Part shown: piece after piece, positions 23,001 to 32,321 of the stretch
Layout of the letters: every line of letters begins with the position of its first letter
Position numbering within the stretch: the first letter of the stretch is position 1
Assembly (NCBI GenBank): GCA_019188255.1
Contig: JAETXT010000007.1
Location: forward strand, 2,914,001 to 2,978,000
DNA from: Verticillium longisporum
Lineage: Eukaryota > Ascomycota > Sordariomycetes > Glomerellales > Plectosphaerellaceae
DNA: 64,000 bases
Direction of reading: 5' to 3'
Program-made: the position numbers and the translations under genes
Notes under the pieces: model-generated
The model's database searches: none
Seen by the model: only the letters and a program-made list of their open reading frames with translations
Told to the model about the DNA's origin: nothing

Positions 23001-24112
23001 AACTGTAAGTGTAGACCTCGTGACGAAGCGGGGTTGGACCCCGGTCGACCTTGTCTGTGTCTGCTGCCCTGTGCTTCGCGCTCCTGCTCCGGCGCCCAAA
23101 GATGCCGCGGATATATCGGCGTACTGCTGTCCATCGACATGCAGAGTGTCGCCTGTCGTCGGCTGTGAGGAGACCGCTAGGTGCTGATCGCGCCCACCGC
23201 TTCCAGAGTCAGATAAATAGCGCGTTGAATCAGGGCCGTCTGGAGTGTTCGCTGTCACCGCTCTTCTGTCACACAGAGGTAGCTACTTTGCCGTCATGTG
23301 CTGCGGGTAAGCTGAATTTTGCGAGTCAGTGTGGTGGTGTTGCCCTCCAGACGATTGTAGAGTGCACCACTCATGCGCGCTGGGTAGGTCTGCGAAACAT
23401 GTTCATTCCTGCTCGTTTGCCTTATCCCTTCGCCACTGCGGGGGCGAAGCAGGTGGCGGGCGTTGGTCGGTTTCTAGAAGATCATGCATCTCCACTGTCC
23501 ATGGCCAGCTGAGCCTGATGGCGATGTGCCTGGTTGCTCGCAAGGGAGCCGAGAGGTTCGCCAGTTTCTGGAAATGATCCCTGAGCAACAGATGCCCAAT
23601 CAAGACTCCGCGTCAGATCCGGTGCCATGGCAAGAGAATCTCAGGGGTGGATTGTGTGTATCGACTGACTCTCAAGGTCCGGATGTCTCCTTTGTGGCTT
23701 TTCGCATTTACCAAGCGGAGGGAGATTTGGCTGCAGGGCATGTCGCTGATCTACCAGCCATCAGCTGTGCCTGATTGAGCATATTTGATCGTTGCTGGCG
23801 GAGGCGTCACCGGCAGTGTCGGAGACGAGAACTCAGCCAGATGTGTAATTACCAGCTTTGCAGAGGCTTCCATGGCTGTGTGGCGCATCGCAGGCCCTGC
23901 TTGGATAGGCTGGGTAAACCTTCACCTGCCGTGCTGATACTCCCTCAAATGTGTTGACGTCGTATCTGGACCTGTTTCGGCCAGGGCCACACTGTGGCCG
24001 TAGAACTTGAGACCTCCTCAAGCCCTGGACATGTCGGGCCGTCACCGACCAACAGCGACCGAGACGTGAAACTTGGGACTGTCCCTGCATAATCTGATGC
24101 TGCCCAACGATA

Positions 24113-24277
24113 GTCATGATCGTTTTTTTTTTTTTTTTTTTTTTTTCTCTCGCGGAGCCGCATTGACAGTGCACCATCGGCCTGATACCACGTGGTACGG
24201 CAAGCGTATATCGTTAAAACGGGTAAATAGCCCCAAGTCACATCGAAAACAAGGACAAAACTTTACGAGGTCATGAT
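24113..24277 (-). mobile_element. Possible SINE-like or retroposed insertion with poly(A) tail
   Basis: A 149-bp segment (24121-24269) is bounded by direct repeats GTCATGAT (24113-24120 and 24270-24277). On the minus strand it ends in 24 consecutive A residues (T run at 24123-24146). Poly(A) at one end plus short direct repeats is the signature of LINE-machinery retroposition. The internal sequence shows no clear tRNA or 5S promoter box to me, and the 8-bp repeat could arise by chance. Confidence 0.35.
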
Positions 24278-25407
24278 AATGACCTTTATTACATTGGTGT
24301 AATTGAGGCAAGAGTGCTCCCGTAGTCGACAAGTCTGAGTCATTGCCACGAGACAATTCCTGCTTTTGAAGAGGTCGCCATATGAGGATTGAGTAAGACC
24401 CTTTTTTGGCGTTGAACCGGTCGGTCATATGACGGATGGCACGGCCGCGCAGACAGAGCACCCATACGACGGGACGTCTGACATTCTAGCCTTGCAGGGC
24501 AGGTACCATATACAAAATCCACCACCGTAGCAACGGAGCAGGCGGTGCTTGTAAGCAATCCGAGTATGAAGGCGAATTCGAGTCAGCGAGTTCGCAGCGT
24601 TGTGATAAGTACGTCCTTTGTGGCCTAGCTCAAAGATGATTTGCCCACCGGGCGTTCCGAATGATGTACAACATGATGCGACAGCGTGATACGAGATGGG
24701 CCACCTGCCGGGCGGAAATTTGTCGCGTGCGCCCCAAAGGAACCCCACTACTAGGGTGGAATTAGCGATCGCGAGCGCCGCCACATCACGGGTTGGTGTT
24801 GATCTCGGAGCCCAACGTTGAAATTGGTATTCTACGGGGGGGTTCTCGGGCGCTGTCAGAGCGACACTGGTATGACTCAAGGGTCCTCCTGGGAGCACTA
24901 GATGACCGATGGGAGTTCTTGCCCGTGGCCTCTCGCCTGAACATGTAGACGGCTTCTCAAGTCGGTGTCCGTTTGCTCACACGTCGGGGACCGATCTACG
25001 CATGCAGGGTTGTCTGATTTAATGGGGGTGGTACGGGTCAAGGGTCTGGTCCGCGCGATGCAACCCTGGCGAAGTTGGCTGGTGATCGGGGCTGCGTCCG
25101 TGTCCGATATTCAACATTGCAACCGCCCCAGACGGTGCCGGCATCTGGCCAGGAGAAAGACGAGAGCGCTTCGATATGCCGATGCTCATCAGTAATAAGC
25201 GCGGCATTTCTATTTGCATCCCAGCTCAAGGGCTTCCGTACCTGCTGGTTTGGGTGAAAATTATGCACCTGTTGGCCAGAGCAAACGTGCGGGCTGCGTG
25301 ATGGGGTAGGACCTCGACCCGTTGCGACGCCAACTTGGACGGATCCGAAGTGATATCTGACCAGTCGCAAACCATGATGGAGAAAGGTCCTGCGATCACG
25401 GACATTG

Positions 25408-26188
25408 TCAATCGTCGTTGAAATCGGTCATTTTGCGTCTTTTCCGTTGTCTGGAAGATCCCAAGGTCTGAAAGCTCACGGTACTCTGTACCAAGTGGTC
25501 AAGCTGGACTTGACCGGGGCGCTCTGCTCGGGGCTCAGCTTGGAGTTCCAGGCCCTCAGTCAGTACCAAGTCGCCTTGCTTTCCGACCAGCGCACGCCCG
25601 GCCTCCTCTAACAGAATGCCAAAAGCAAGCAGCGCTGTCTCGTCCATGCTTGTCTCATCAATGGGACGGTTGCCGACAGGCTGTGCAGAGGCTACAGTGC
25701 GACTGTGGGCGGAGTAGTAGTGGGCAGAGTATGTGTGAATAGCCTTGACCAGATCACTGTCAGGAAGGGCGCTTGCCGTGCCGTCTGGGAGACGACGCTC
25801 GTGCGCCATGTATACGTCGTGCTCTGCATAACGCTCCGGAGCCAAGCCGCGTCGGAAGAGAGCTTCTTCCGGAGCAAGAATGGAAGAATGGACGGTGGCC
25901 TTCCTCAAGCGTGGTGCTCGATCAACTCCAGGACGAGGGTGATCCTGAATCGCCGTTCGGGAGGATTTCGTTGTGGTGGTGAGTCGACCTGTGCGAGTAA
26001 GCAAGCTACTCAGGGCGCAGCATGGATTGAGTAAGTGGTGACAAACCTGCCACGGCGTCATACACGTTTGCCTGCCGCCAGGCCCTGTAATCTCGAGGCG
26101 TGGGATCCGAAGTCTCCGCGTCGTCCGCGTCGGCCTCGATAAGGTCCAAGGCTCCCGCGACAGGAGATTGACGGCGGGACTCGGACAT
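25408..26188 (-). CDS. rrn10: Rrn10-like subunit of the Pol I upstream activation factor
   Basis: Two exons on the minus strand, 26188-26047 and 25988-25408, give 240 residues, starting MSESRRQSPVAGAL and ending at TGA. Visible similarity to yeast Rrn10 lies in three places: NVYDAVAG (residues 42-49), LPDSDLVKAIHTY (122-134) and MDETALLAFGILLEE (162-176), in the same order and spacing style. An extra conserved-looking stretch LFRRGLAPERYAEHDVY (91-107) precedes them. The tail is basic (RQRKRRK). In yeast, Rrn10 with Rrn5, Rrn9, histones H3/H4 and Uaf30 binds the upstream element of the rDNA promoter in the nucleolus. The assignment rests on motif matching from memory. The gene is divergent from the CSA homologue, with 601 bp between start codons. 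Confidence 0.6.
25989..26046 (-). other. Intron of rrn10-like gene
   Basis: Minus-strand GTTTGTCACC donor and CGCACAG acceptor, 58 nt, phase 1. The joined codon G|GT gives Gly and continues as RLTTTTKSS. Confidence 0.7.
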
Positions 26189-26789
26189 GATGGAAGCCGT
26201 TCAGTACAGTGCAAAATCGCGATGGTCCGTGGCTGGGATTCGAACCGACAACAAATGAGGCATGAGGCAAGCAAGCGGCGGCGGGGTAAGTCGTGCAACA
26301 GTGGCCGTCTGTTCCCAATCTCTATCGTCGTGGATACCAGGCGAGCGAGGATGGTGCCTGGTTCGAAATGCAAAGTTGAAATGTTGAGAGGGCAAGAACA
26401 AGGTGCTAGATATCCACTTCAGGTACCGTACCAAGCGTGCCTGCCTATCTGGTTCAGAAAGTAAAAGCGCGGGCAGGTGTCGCCTAGAGCTTAGGCCAGG
26501 CGCGTCCGCCAGTCGCCTTCCTCTCCATCCCATCAAGCCGCCTCAAGACCCCTCGAGACCCACCTGAGGCCGAGTCCAGCGATCATGCCATTGCAATTGG
26601 CTGGGGAAACACACTCGCGCTTGGCTGTTCCGTTCGCCAACGTCTGCACAACTCATCCATCTCACGAACGTTCGACGTAGGTAGATATCTAGCTGGCAAC
26701 AGCTTTTCCAGCATTGTAAATCCGGATAAAGAAACGAATACGCTCGTCGACACACCGAGGCCTCGTCTCGGGCGCAATCGATTTGATGA
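26189..26789. other. Divergent promoter region between rrn10-like and CSA genes
   Basis: 601 bp shared upstream region. No gene is supported. A tRNA B-box look-alike at about 26236-26246 was examined and not accepted. Confidence 0.5.
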
Positions 26790-28295
26790 ATGCAGGACCG
26801 CCTATATGCCCGTTCAACCGGTGACCTGACCCCTCAGGCCCTGGCTCGGAGCACCACGACAGAGCTTCTGCGCAGCTTCACTCACGCGCCACAACATCGC
26901 TTCGATGGCGAGACAGACGAGCAGGGTATTTCACGGACTGCCAGCATATGGGCGCATCGCGCCGGTGTCAATGCGCTAGCACTGGACAAGTTCGACGGCC
27001 GTCAGTAAGCTGTCACAGAGGCGCACGCAACAGCATTCGTTCGGTGTTCTTGGCGCTGACGAACACATAGCTTGCTTTCAGGAGGTGCCGACGGTGCTTT
27101 AAGACTCTGGGATCTCGACCACTGCGGCAACCCCCATGAGCGCCATACGTTTCGGCCCATTGCCGACGTGCCCCGATCCGCCCGTGACAGCACCGATGGT
27201 CACAAGCACGGCATCACCCATCTCGGCTTCTACCCCTTTGACTCCGACGCCTTCCTATCCAGCTCCTTTGATCGAACGCTGAAGCTCTGGTCCACCAAGC
27301 AGATGCGCACGTCGGCCAGCTTTGATCTCGAGACGGTCATACATAGCCACGCTACGAGTCCACTCCCAGGCCACTTGCTTGTTGCCTGCGCCACCCAGCA
27401 CTCCGCCGTTCGTCTTGTTGACCTCAAATCGGGCTCTGCTGTTCAAGCCCTCGCTGCTCAGGGAGGGGCTGTCCTGTCCGTAGCCTGGAGCCCCAGGCAC
27501 GAGCACGTGCTCGCCAGTGGCCATGCTGATGGCCGGGTCCGCGTCTGGGACGTCAGACGGGCCAGCGGTGTGATTGGCATGCTGGATCACGAAGACAGCC
27601 TTGGCATTGTCCACCGGTTCGACCACGCCATGGCATCAGGCATGTCGTGGGACGACGGACCTCATTCCCGGGCCGCTGCGCGAGCCCACGATGATTCCGT
27701 CAATGGCCTCTGCTGGACCGATGACGGCAAGTACCTTGTATCAGCAGGCCTGGACCGCCGAATACGTGTATGGGACGCTGCGACGGGTGCCAACACATTG
27801 GCAAGCTTTGGGTCCATCGTCCAAAACAGCAGTGCTGGCACAGCCAGTCTGTTCGCATCCCCGTCAGGCCTGACAGCTGGCCACAGGGATCTCCTTTTCT
27901 GGCCCAACGAACAAGAGATTCTTGTCCTTGACCTGCACGAGGGCACGCTGTTGACATGGCTGCGTGTGCCGGGTCCACCAAGCGTGGCAAGTGGCCAGGC
28001 AGCCGGAGGCTTGAACATCAAGAACCGAACCATGAGCATGGTCTGGCGAGGTGCTGGTGGACAGGGACTTCAGAACGGTACCATCATGGGTAGTGGAAGC
28101 TCCTTTGGTGCGATTCTGACAGCTCATCTGGACGGGCAGATCCGTGTCTGGATGCCGCAGCTTCCAGGGCCAGAGGATGACGACCCCCAGGAGGCAGCCC
28201 CGGACGACGATGACGAAGATGCCAAGCAGCGCAAGCGCAAAGCTGTTGACGACGCGTTCAAGAGCCTCATGGGGAGACAAGTAACCTTTACTTAA
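26790..28295 (+). CDS. ERCC8: WD40 protein, CSA/ERCC8 (Rad28/Ckn1) homologue
   Basis: Exons 26790-27004 and 27071-28295 (66-nt intron with GCTGAC branch point) encode 479 residues. The N-terminus matches CSA: a short LYARSTGDLTPQALARSTTTELLR segment, then an Ile/Ala-Trp-rich start of repeat 1. WD repeats follow: LLSGGADGALRLWDLD, PFDSDAFLSSSFDRTLKLW, VRLVDLKSGS, VAWSPRHEHVLASGHADGRVRVWDVRRASG, NGLCWTDDGKYLVSAGLDRRIRVWDAATGANT, and a final QIRVWMPQLPGPEDDD. SGGADG, DVRRASG and the acidic C-terminus are hallmarks of ERCC8. CSA is the substrate receptor of a CUL4-DDB1 ubiquitin ligase that works with CSB at RNA polymerase II stalled on damaged DNA. The tail (KQRKRKAVDDAFKSLMG) is basic. Confidence 0.88.
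27005..27070 (+). other. Intron of CSA homologue
   Basis: GTAAGCTGTC donor, GCGCTGACG branch point and ACACATAG acceptor, 66 nt. Splicing yields GRHLLSGGADG, the conserved CSA sequence. Confidence 0.9.
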
Positions 28296-29100
28296 CGATC
28301 GCTCACTTGTCCTAGTCAAGCCATTGCGGTTGGCGTCTAGGTGTGTGGTGAAACAGTGAAATATCTCAACCCGCCTCCCCATTGGAGGAATCGACCCTTC
28401 GCAATGCGAGCAATCTTGCGAGATTTACGAGTCAACACATCAGAGTGCTCTTGGTTGAGCACGCTGCAAGGGCATGGATATCTGCCAGCCTAGACCATGG
28501 GATGGTTGGCAGACTGAGCAATCTCCATCCAGACGGCGCATTGGATGCTTGAAAATGGCAATGCCAACAGTTCCCTGCAGGATGGGGGATCTTCGTAAGG
28601 GATGTACAGCAGCGATAGATGAATGCCAGATCATGTCGGCCAGTCGAAAGATACTCGGAGTAGCAAATGCCGAGCGACTAGGGGCACACAGTTACGCGTA
28701 AACACAGCTAGCAATCCTCCAGACGGCGATCCAAATGCCTCACAAGGATTATCACGGCTGTGATAGCCAGCTCGAATGGCTGCCCACCGCATCAGACGTT
28801 AGCCTCAGAAAGCGGCGAGACAGAAAGACGTTACCGGTCCTGTTACTTGCATCTGGCAAGCCGCTGGCGGCCCCGCTTACTGCGTATTCTCCTGATTACC
28901 AAGCCCGCGCCCACTGCCCACCGCGAGGCAATGATGATGGATATTTAAAGAATCCTTGCCCAGCCATCCCAGCTCACAAGTTTGCTCCCACCTCCCCCGT
29001 CCTTCTCCTCCTCTCTCCTCCTTTCTGCGGCCACAAAACGAAACATCAGACCACCATCTCTCATTCTGCAGCGAGCCACCAGACAGAAGTGCAGAACGTC
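28296..29100. other. Intergenic: CSA 3' region and methyltransferase promoter
   Basis: No gene is seen. A TATA-like GATATTTAAAG at about 28938-28948 lies 150 bp before the methyltransferase ATG, followed by a CT-rich leader (29000-29040). The frame of the methyltransferase stays open upstream to 28735, but that part has no coding character. Confidence 0.55.
28938..28948 (+). promoter_or_regulatory. TATA-like element of the methyltransferase gene
   Basis: GATATTTAAAG is the only clear AT-rich box in the region. It is followed at suitable distance by a pyrimidine-rich stretch where transcription often starts in fungi. Confidence 0.35.
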
Positions 29101-30058
29101 ATGACCTCCTTAGGGACCATCTTCTGGGGTCTCATCGACCCCTGGCTCTTCATGTCTTGTTCCCTATACTATCTGCCCCCGACGATTCTTGCTCTCCTCC
29201 GCGCCCGTGATGTCTCCACCCTCTTCAGCTGGCCTCGCCTGCAGGCAGCGTGGTTCGGTCGGTTTTGGGCATGGGCAGGGCCCGGCGTGCGCGAGGGGGG
29301 CCAGGTGCGCGTGGGGTCCCTCCTCGAAGGACGCGTCCACGGCGGGCAGATCGTCGACGGCGACTCGGACGAGGACAGGGCCGCCGCCGCGGCCCTCCGC
29401 GTGCGCGGCGTCGTCATCGAGGTTGGCGCCGGCTCGGGCATGTGGGTGAACATGTTCGCCAAGGTCGGAGGCGTCCAGAGGGTCTTTGGCGTCGAGCCGA
29501 ACGCCGCATCGCAGCCCGCGCTGCAGCGGCGCGTCAAGGAGGCTGGGCTCGACGGCGTCTACGAGGTCGTGCCCGTTGGCATCGAGGAGCTCGGGGATGC
29601 GAGCCGGTGGGATGGCAAGATTGAGCCCGAGAGCGTCGACTGCATCGTCTCGATTCTGTGCCTCTGCAGTATCCCCGATCAGGAGGCCAACATTGCCACT
29701 CTCTACGGCTATCTCAAGAAGGGCGGCCGTTGGTACGTCTACGAGCATGTGCAGGCCAAAAGGAACCTGTTCATGAAGCTCTATCAGCGTTCGTCTCTCT
29801 CCCCGGCCCCTCTCTCTACGCATTTCTTCGACCATCTGTTCCTCCCTGGCCTGTTTTCTCCTCGACTGCCCGCTGACAACGTGACCAGGCTTTGTCAACC
29901 TCTTCTGGCCGCATGTGATTGGTGGCTGCGAGCTTTGCCGGGACACCGAGACGGCGCTCAAGAACGCCGGCGAGTGGCAGAGTTTCGAACTGGCCCAGCC
30001 CCCGGAGGAGCCGTGGTACCACACTCTGCCGCACATCCTTGGCGTACTGACCAAGTAG
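29101..30058 (+). CDS. Membrane-anchored class I SAM methyltransferase (METTL7/TMT1-like)
   Basis: Exons 29101-29788 and 29889-30058 give 285 residues; start ATG at 29101, stop TAG 30056-30058. Residues 3-32 form a hydrophobic segment (LGTIFWGLIDPWLF, SLYYLPPTILALL) that should anchor the protein in a membrane. Motif I VVIEVGAGSGMWVNMF (about 104-119) is the SAM-binding loop, VFGVEPN (about 127) the acidic residue binding ribose, and DCIVSILCLCSIPD (about 180) the post-motif. The C-terminal FVNLFWPHVIGGCEL is typical of METTL7-like enzymes, some of which methylate alkyl thiols on ER or lipid-droplet membranes. Substrate is unknown here. The donor GTTCGT is unusual, but splicing restores RFVNLFWPHV. 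Confidence 0.75.
29789..29888 (+). other. Intron of methyltransferase gene
   Basis: GTTCGTCTC donor, CGCTGACAACG branch region and GTGACCAG acceptor, 100 nt. Confidence 0.7.
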
Positions 30059-30336
30059 AGCTGACCAAGGCGAGCATGATTTTTTTTCTTTTTTCTTTTT
30101 TTTTGCGAAAGAGGAAGCAGTGGGCATTTCACTGGGCATGACAACATGTTTCATAATAAAGTGACCTTCAATTTCTTCCCTGTTGTATCGGGCACTGTTC
30201 CCGTCTGGACTGCATTTGAAGCTTCGAACTTGAAGCCAGACACGCATAGCATTCTTCTTCTAGCGAATCAGCATGGTACCCCCTTCCCCGATGGATCATG
30301 TGAGAACCTTAAGCCAAACTGCTCGCAGCCAGACAT

Positions 30337-31529
30337 CTAAGGCCACGGCGTGGTGTCATCACATGCAGTAACGTAGGCTCCGACACCAAGCGGCCACTGA
30401 CTCTGCGTGCCCATGCCAGCCTGCGCAAACGAGAGGCTCCAACCATTGACGCTCTCGGCCAAAAAGCTGATCGTCCTGACGATCCCCGGGGAGCGGTCGA
30501 CGCCACACTCAAAAGTCCCCACGGTGATGGCGTCCTCGGACCCGAACTGATAGAAATCTTCCCACGGCGCCCAGTCGACGGGCCCCGCCATAGTCTCGAG
30601 GCCCGAAGCCGAGGCATCGTCGCGCGTGTAGACGTGATACCACTCCATGCCCGCGCCGGCCGAGTCCTGCTGCTCCGACCCGCTCCAGGCAGCACACGGG
30701 TACCCCTCGGGCAAGTTCGCGCAGGCGGGGAAGCGAAACTCGACGGCGCAGCGGCGGGTGGTCGCGTCGCGGGGTGGTTCACCCACAGCGGCGCCATCTC
30801 GAACTCGAAAACGGTGCTGTTCTCGTCGTTGATGCTGGCCCAGCCGTCGGGGTTGACGACGAGGCTGTCCAGGGGCCCCGACCCGACCCGCTTGGCAGGC
30901 AGCCTCGTGGAGGTGTCGCTCAGCGTGCAGCTTTTGCGCGCCGGAGACACCTCCTCGATGGTGCCCGTCACGGGGGCGCGCGTCGACTTTGTGGGCGACC
31001 TGAACTTCTCGAGGAGGCCGCGGTCATAGCAGCCGCTGCTCGGCCCGACTTGCTGGAGCGACACGTCGACACACCCTTCCTGGTCCTCCTTGGCCCGGGA
31101 GTACAAGACGAAGCTGCCGGCGTCGGAACTGGGCCCTTCCGAGGGGCAGGCGAGAAACTTGTCGTGGCCGTCGTACGTGAGCAGTATGGGCTTCTCCCCA
31201 CCGTCGGTGGCCTCGCCAAAGTCGAAGAAGAAGTCACCGTCGCCAGGGACGCCGCTCAGGCACTCGAACTTCATCGAGGGGGGGCTGAAGCGGCAGCCGT
31301 TGCCGATGCTGTCCTGAAGCCGGTCGGCGCTTTCGTCAGCGCATATGAACGCTTCTTGAAAGTTGCTGTTGACGCGGAGGTCACCAGTCGTGCCATGCTT
31401 GAGCTTGCCGCCCAAGTCGCCAGAGACTTCGAGAGTAAAGCAGCAGTCAAAGTCCTCACTCTGGCATGCGACAATGCCAGCTAAGCTGATCGCCGCAAGG
31501 CTGACCAAGGAAACCGTGGGGAACACCAT
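30337..31529 (-). pseudogene. Secreted Cys-containing fungal protein, interrupted by a 2-nt frameshift
   Basis: From ATG 31529 the chain starts MVFPTVSLVSLAAISLAGIV (signal peptide, probable cleavage after ACQ). It continues with a Cys-rich domain (DFDCCFTLEVSGD, NGCRFSPP, KFECLSG, EGCVDVSL, SSGCYDRGLL) to EMAPLWVNHPAT. There the conserved sequence moves to another frame (RRCAVEFRFPACANLPEGYP ... SWSLSFAQAG ... GVGAYVTACDD), which ends at TAG 30337-30339. Removing two bases around 30762-30769 would join the halves. The architecture resembles secreted fungal proteins with a But2/ubiquitin-3-binding-like C-terminal domain containing the Cys pattern CxVEFRFPxC. Without the second frame, translation ends in 130 junk residues at 30309. 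It may be a true pseudogene or an assembly error. Confidence 0.6.
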
Positions 31530-32321
31530 GGTGGTGAGATTAAAAAAAAAAAAAAGGGAGACGAGAAGGATGAGTTGACAGCGAGCAGGTATTGTCGACG
31601 AGCCCCGACTAGCTGGTGTCAATGTGGGCTTTGAAGATGAACAGAGAGAAGTCCCATCACACACAACGGGTCAGAAAGCACCTCTTATAGCCACCTCGAG
31701 GTATCTTACAATAACGGACACGATTTCAGGGACGATGGAACAAATCGGCGGCCCAAGAGATCAGGCCAACGGCTCTTTCCATCAGCACCAGACGCTCCAG
31801 GAGGCAGCACCACATTGAGCCAAACATTGCTTGGTCCTACAGATTCCCTGTCGCACTTTTGCCCTGCGGTTTGCCGCCGAGGAAGACTCAACGGCATGGG
31901 CAACCCATCAGCCGTGACGATGCCCATCATAACCGACTGCCGAGGGCCTGTATGGCGGTGCACCATTGCGTGGCGAGCTGTCAGTTGACCCATATGATGG
32001 TGTTTGCACGGTCCCTGCCACCTGTCTTGTGTCCCTGACAGTGCCACCGAAGAATATTCGGCAAGTGATCTAGACGTCGCACCGCTGTGCCCCCCCCATC
32101 TGACGAGCCTCGCCCTGAGAAGCGGTCGTACTCCGGGGGATGAGAAACAACGAAAATAGCAGAGTTGTTTTGTGAGCATCTGTTCTTTTACGATGACGCG
32201 AACTCACATGCCGGACATGGGCAAACATGACTGCAGAAGGGACGACGTATAATGCGGAAACCCGCGTGGTCAGTATCCACATAGCATATGGCTTATCTAG
32301 TTCCCTCATTTGGCTACATCA
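31530..32321. other. Intergenic between secreted-protein and prp2 genes
   Basis: No gene is supported. It includes an A-run (about 31543-31556) in the 5' leader of the secreted-protein gene. Confidence 0.5.

Larger units (their letters stand above)
19233..25407. other. Six-kilobase gene-free, repeat-rich region
   Basis: No frame shows a recognisable domain or fungal coding bias over a useful length. The part nearest the Zn2Cys6 gene (19233-21100) is full of simple repeats: G-runs (19288-19320), GGTACAGGTACAG (19612-19664), GGGTGCTGGGCGCT (19911-20050), GGATGGATG (20248-20280), CAAGGT (20502-20528), and ACCTAGGT and GGTA arrays (20790-21050). It probably includes a long promoter/5' UTR. From 21100 to 25400 only scattered short frames occur, plus a poly-T-ended insertion candidate at 24113-24277. 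Confidence 0.5.

Noticed and set aside
26228..26300. Possible minus-strand tRNA, from the GGGATTCGAACC sequence resembling a reversed B box
   Set aside because: The T-stem pairs poorly, no matching 5' acceptor strand or A box lies at the right distance, and no T-run terminator follows.
28735..29100. In-frame upstream extension of the methyltransferase
   Set aside because: It contains a TATA-like box and a CT-rich leader and has no coding character; the membrane-anchor start at 29101 fits the family.
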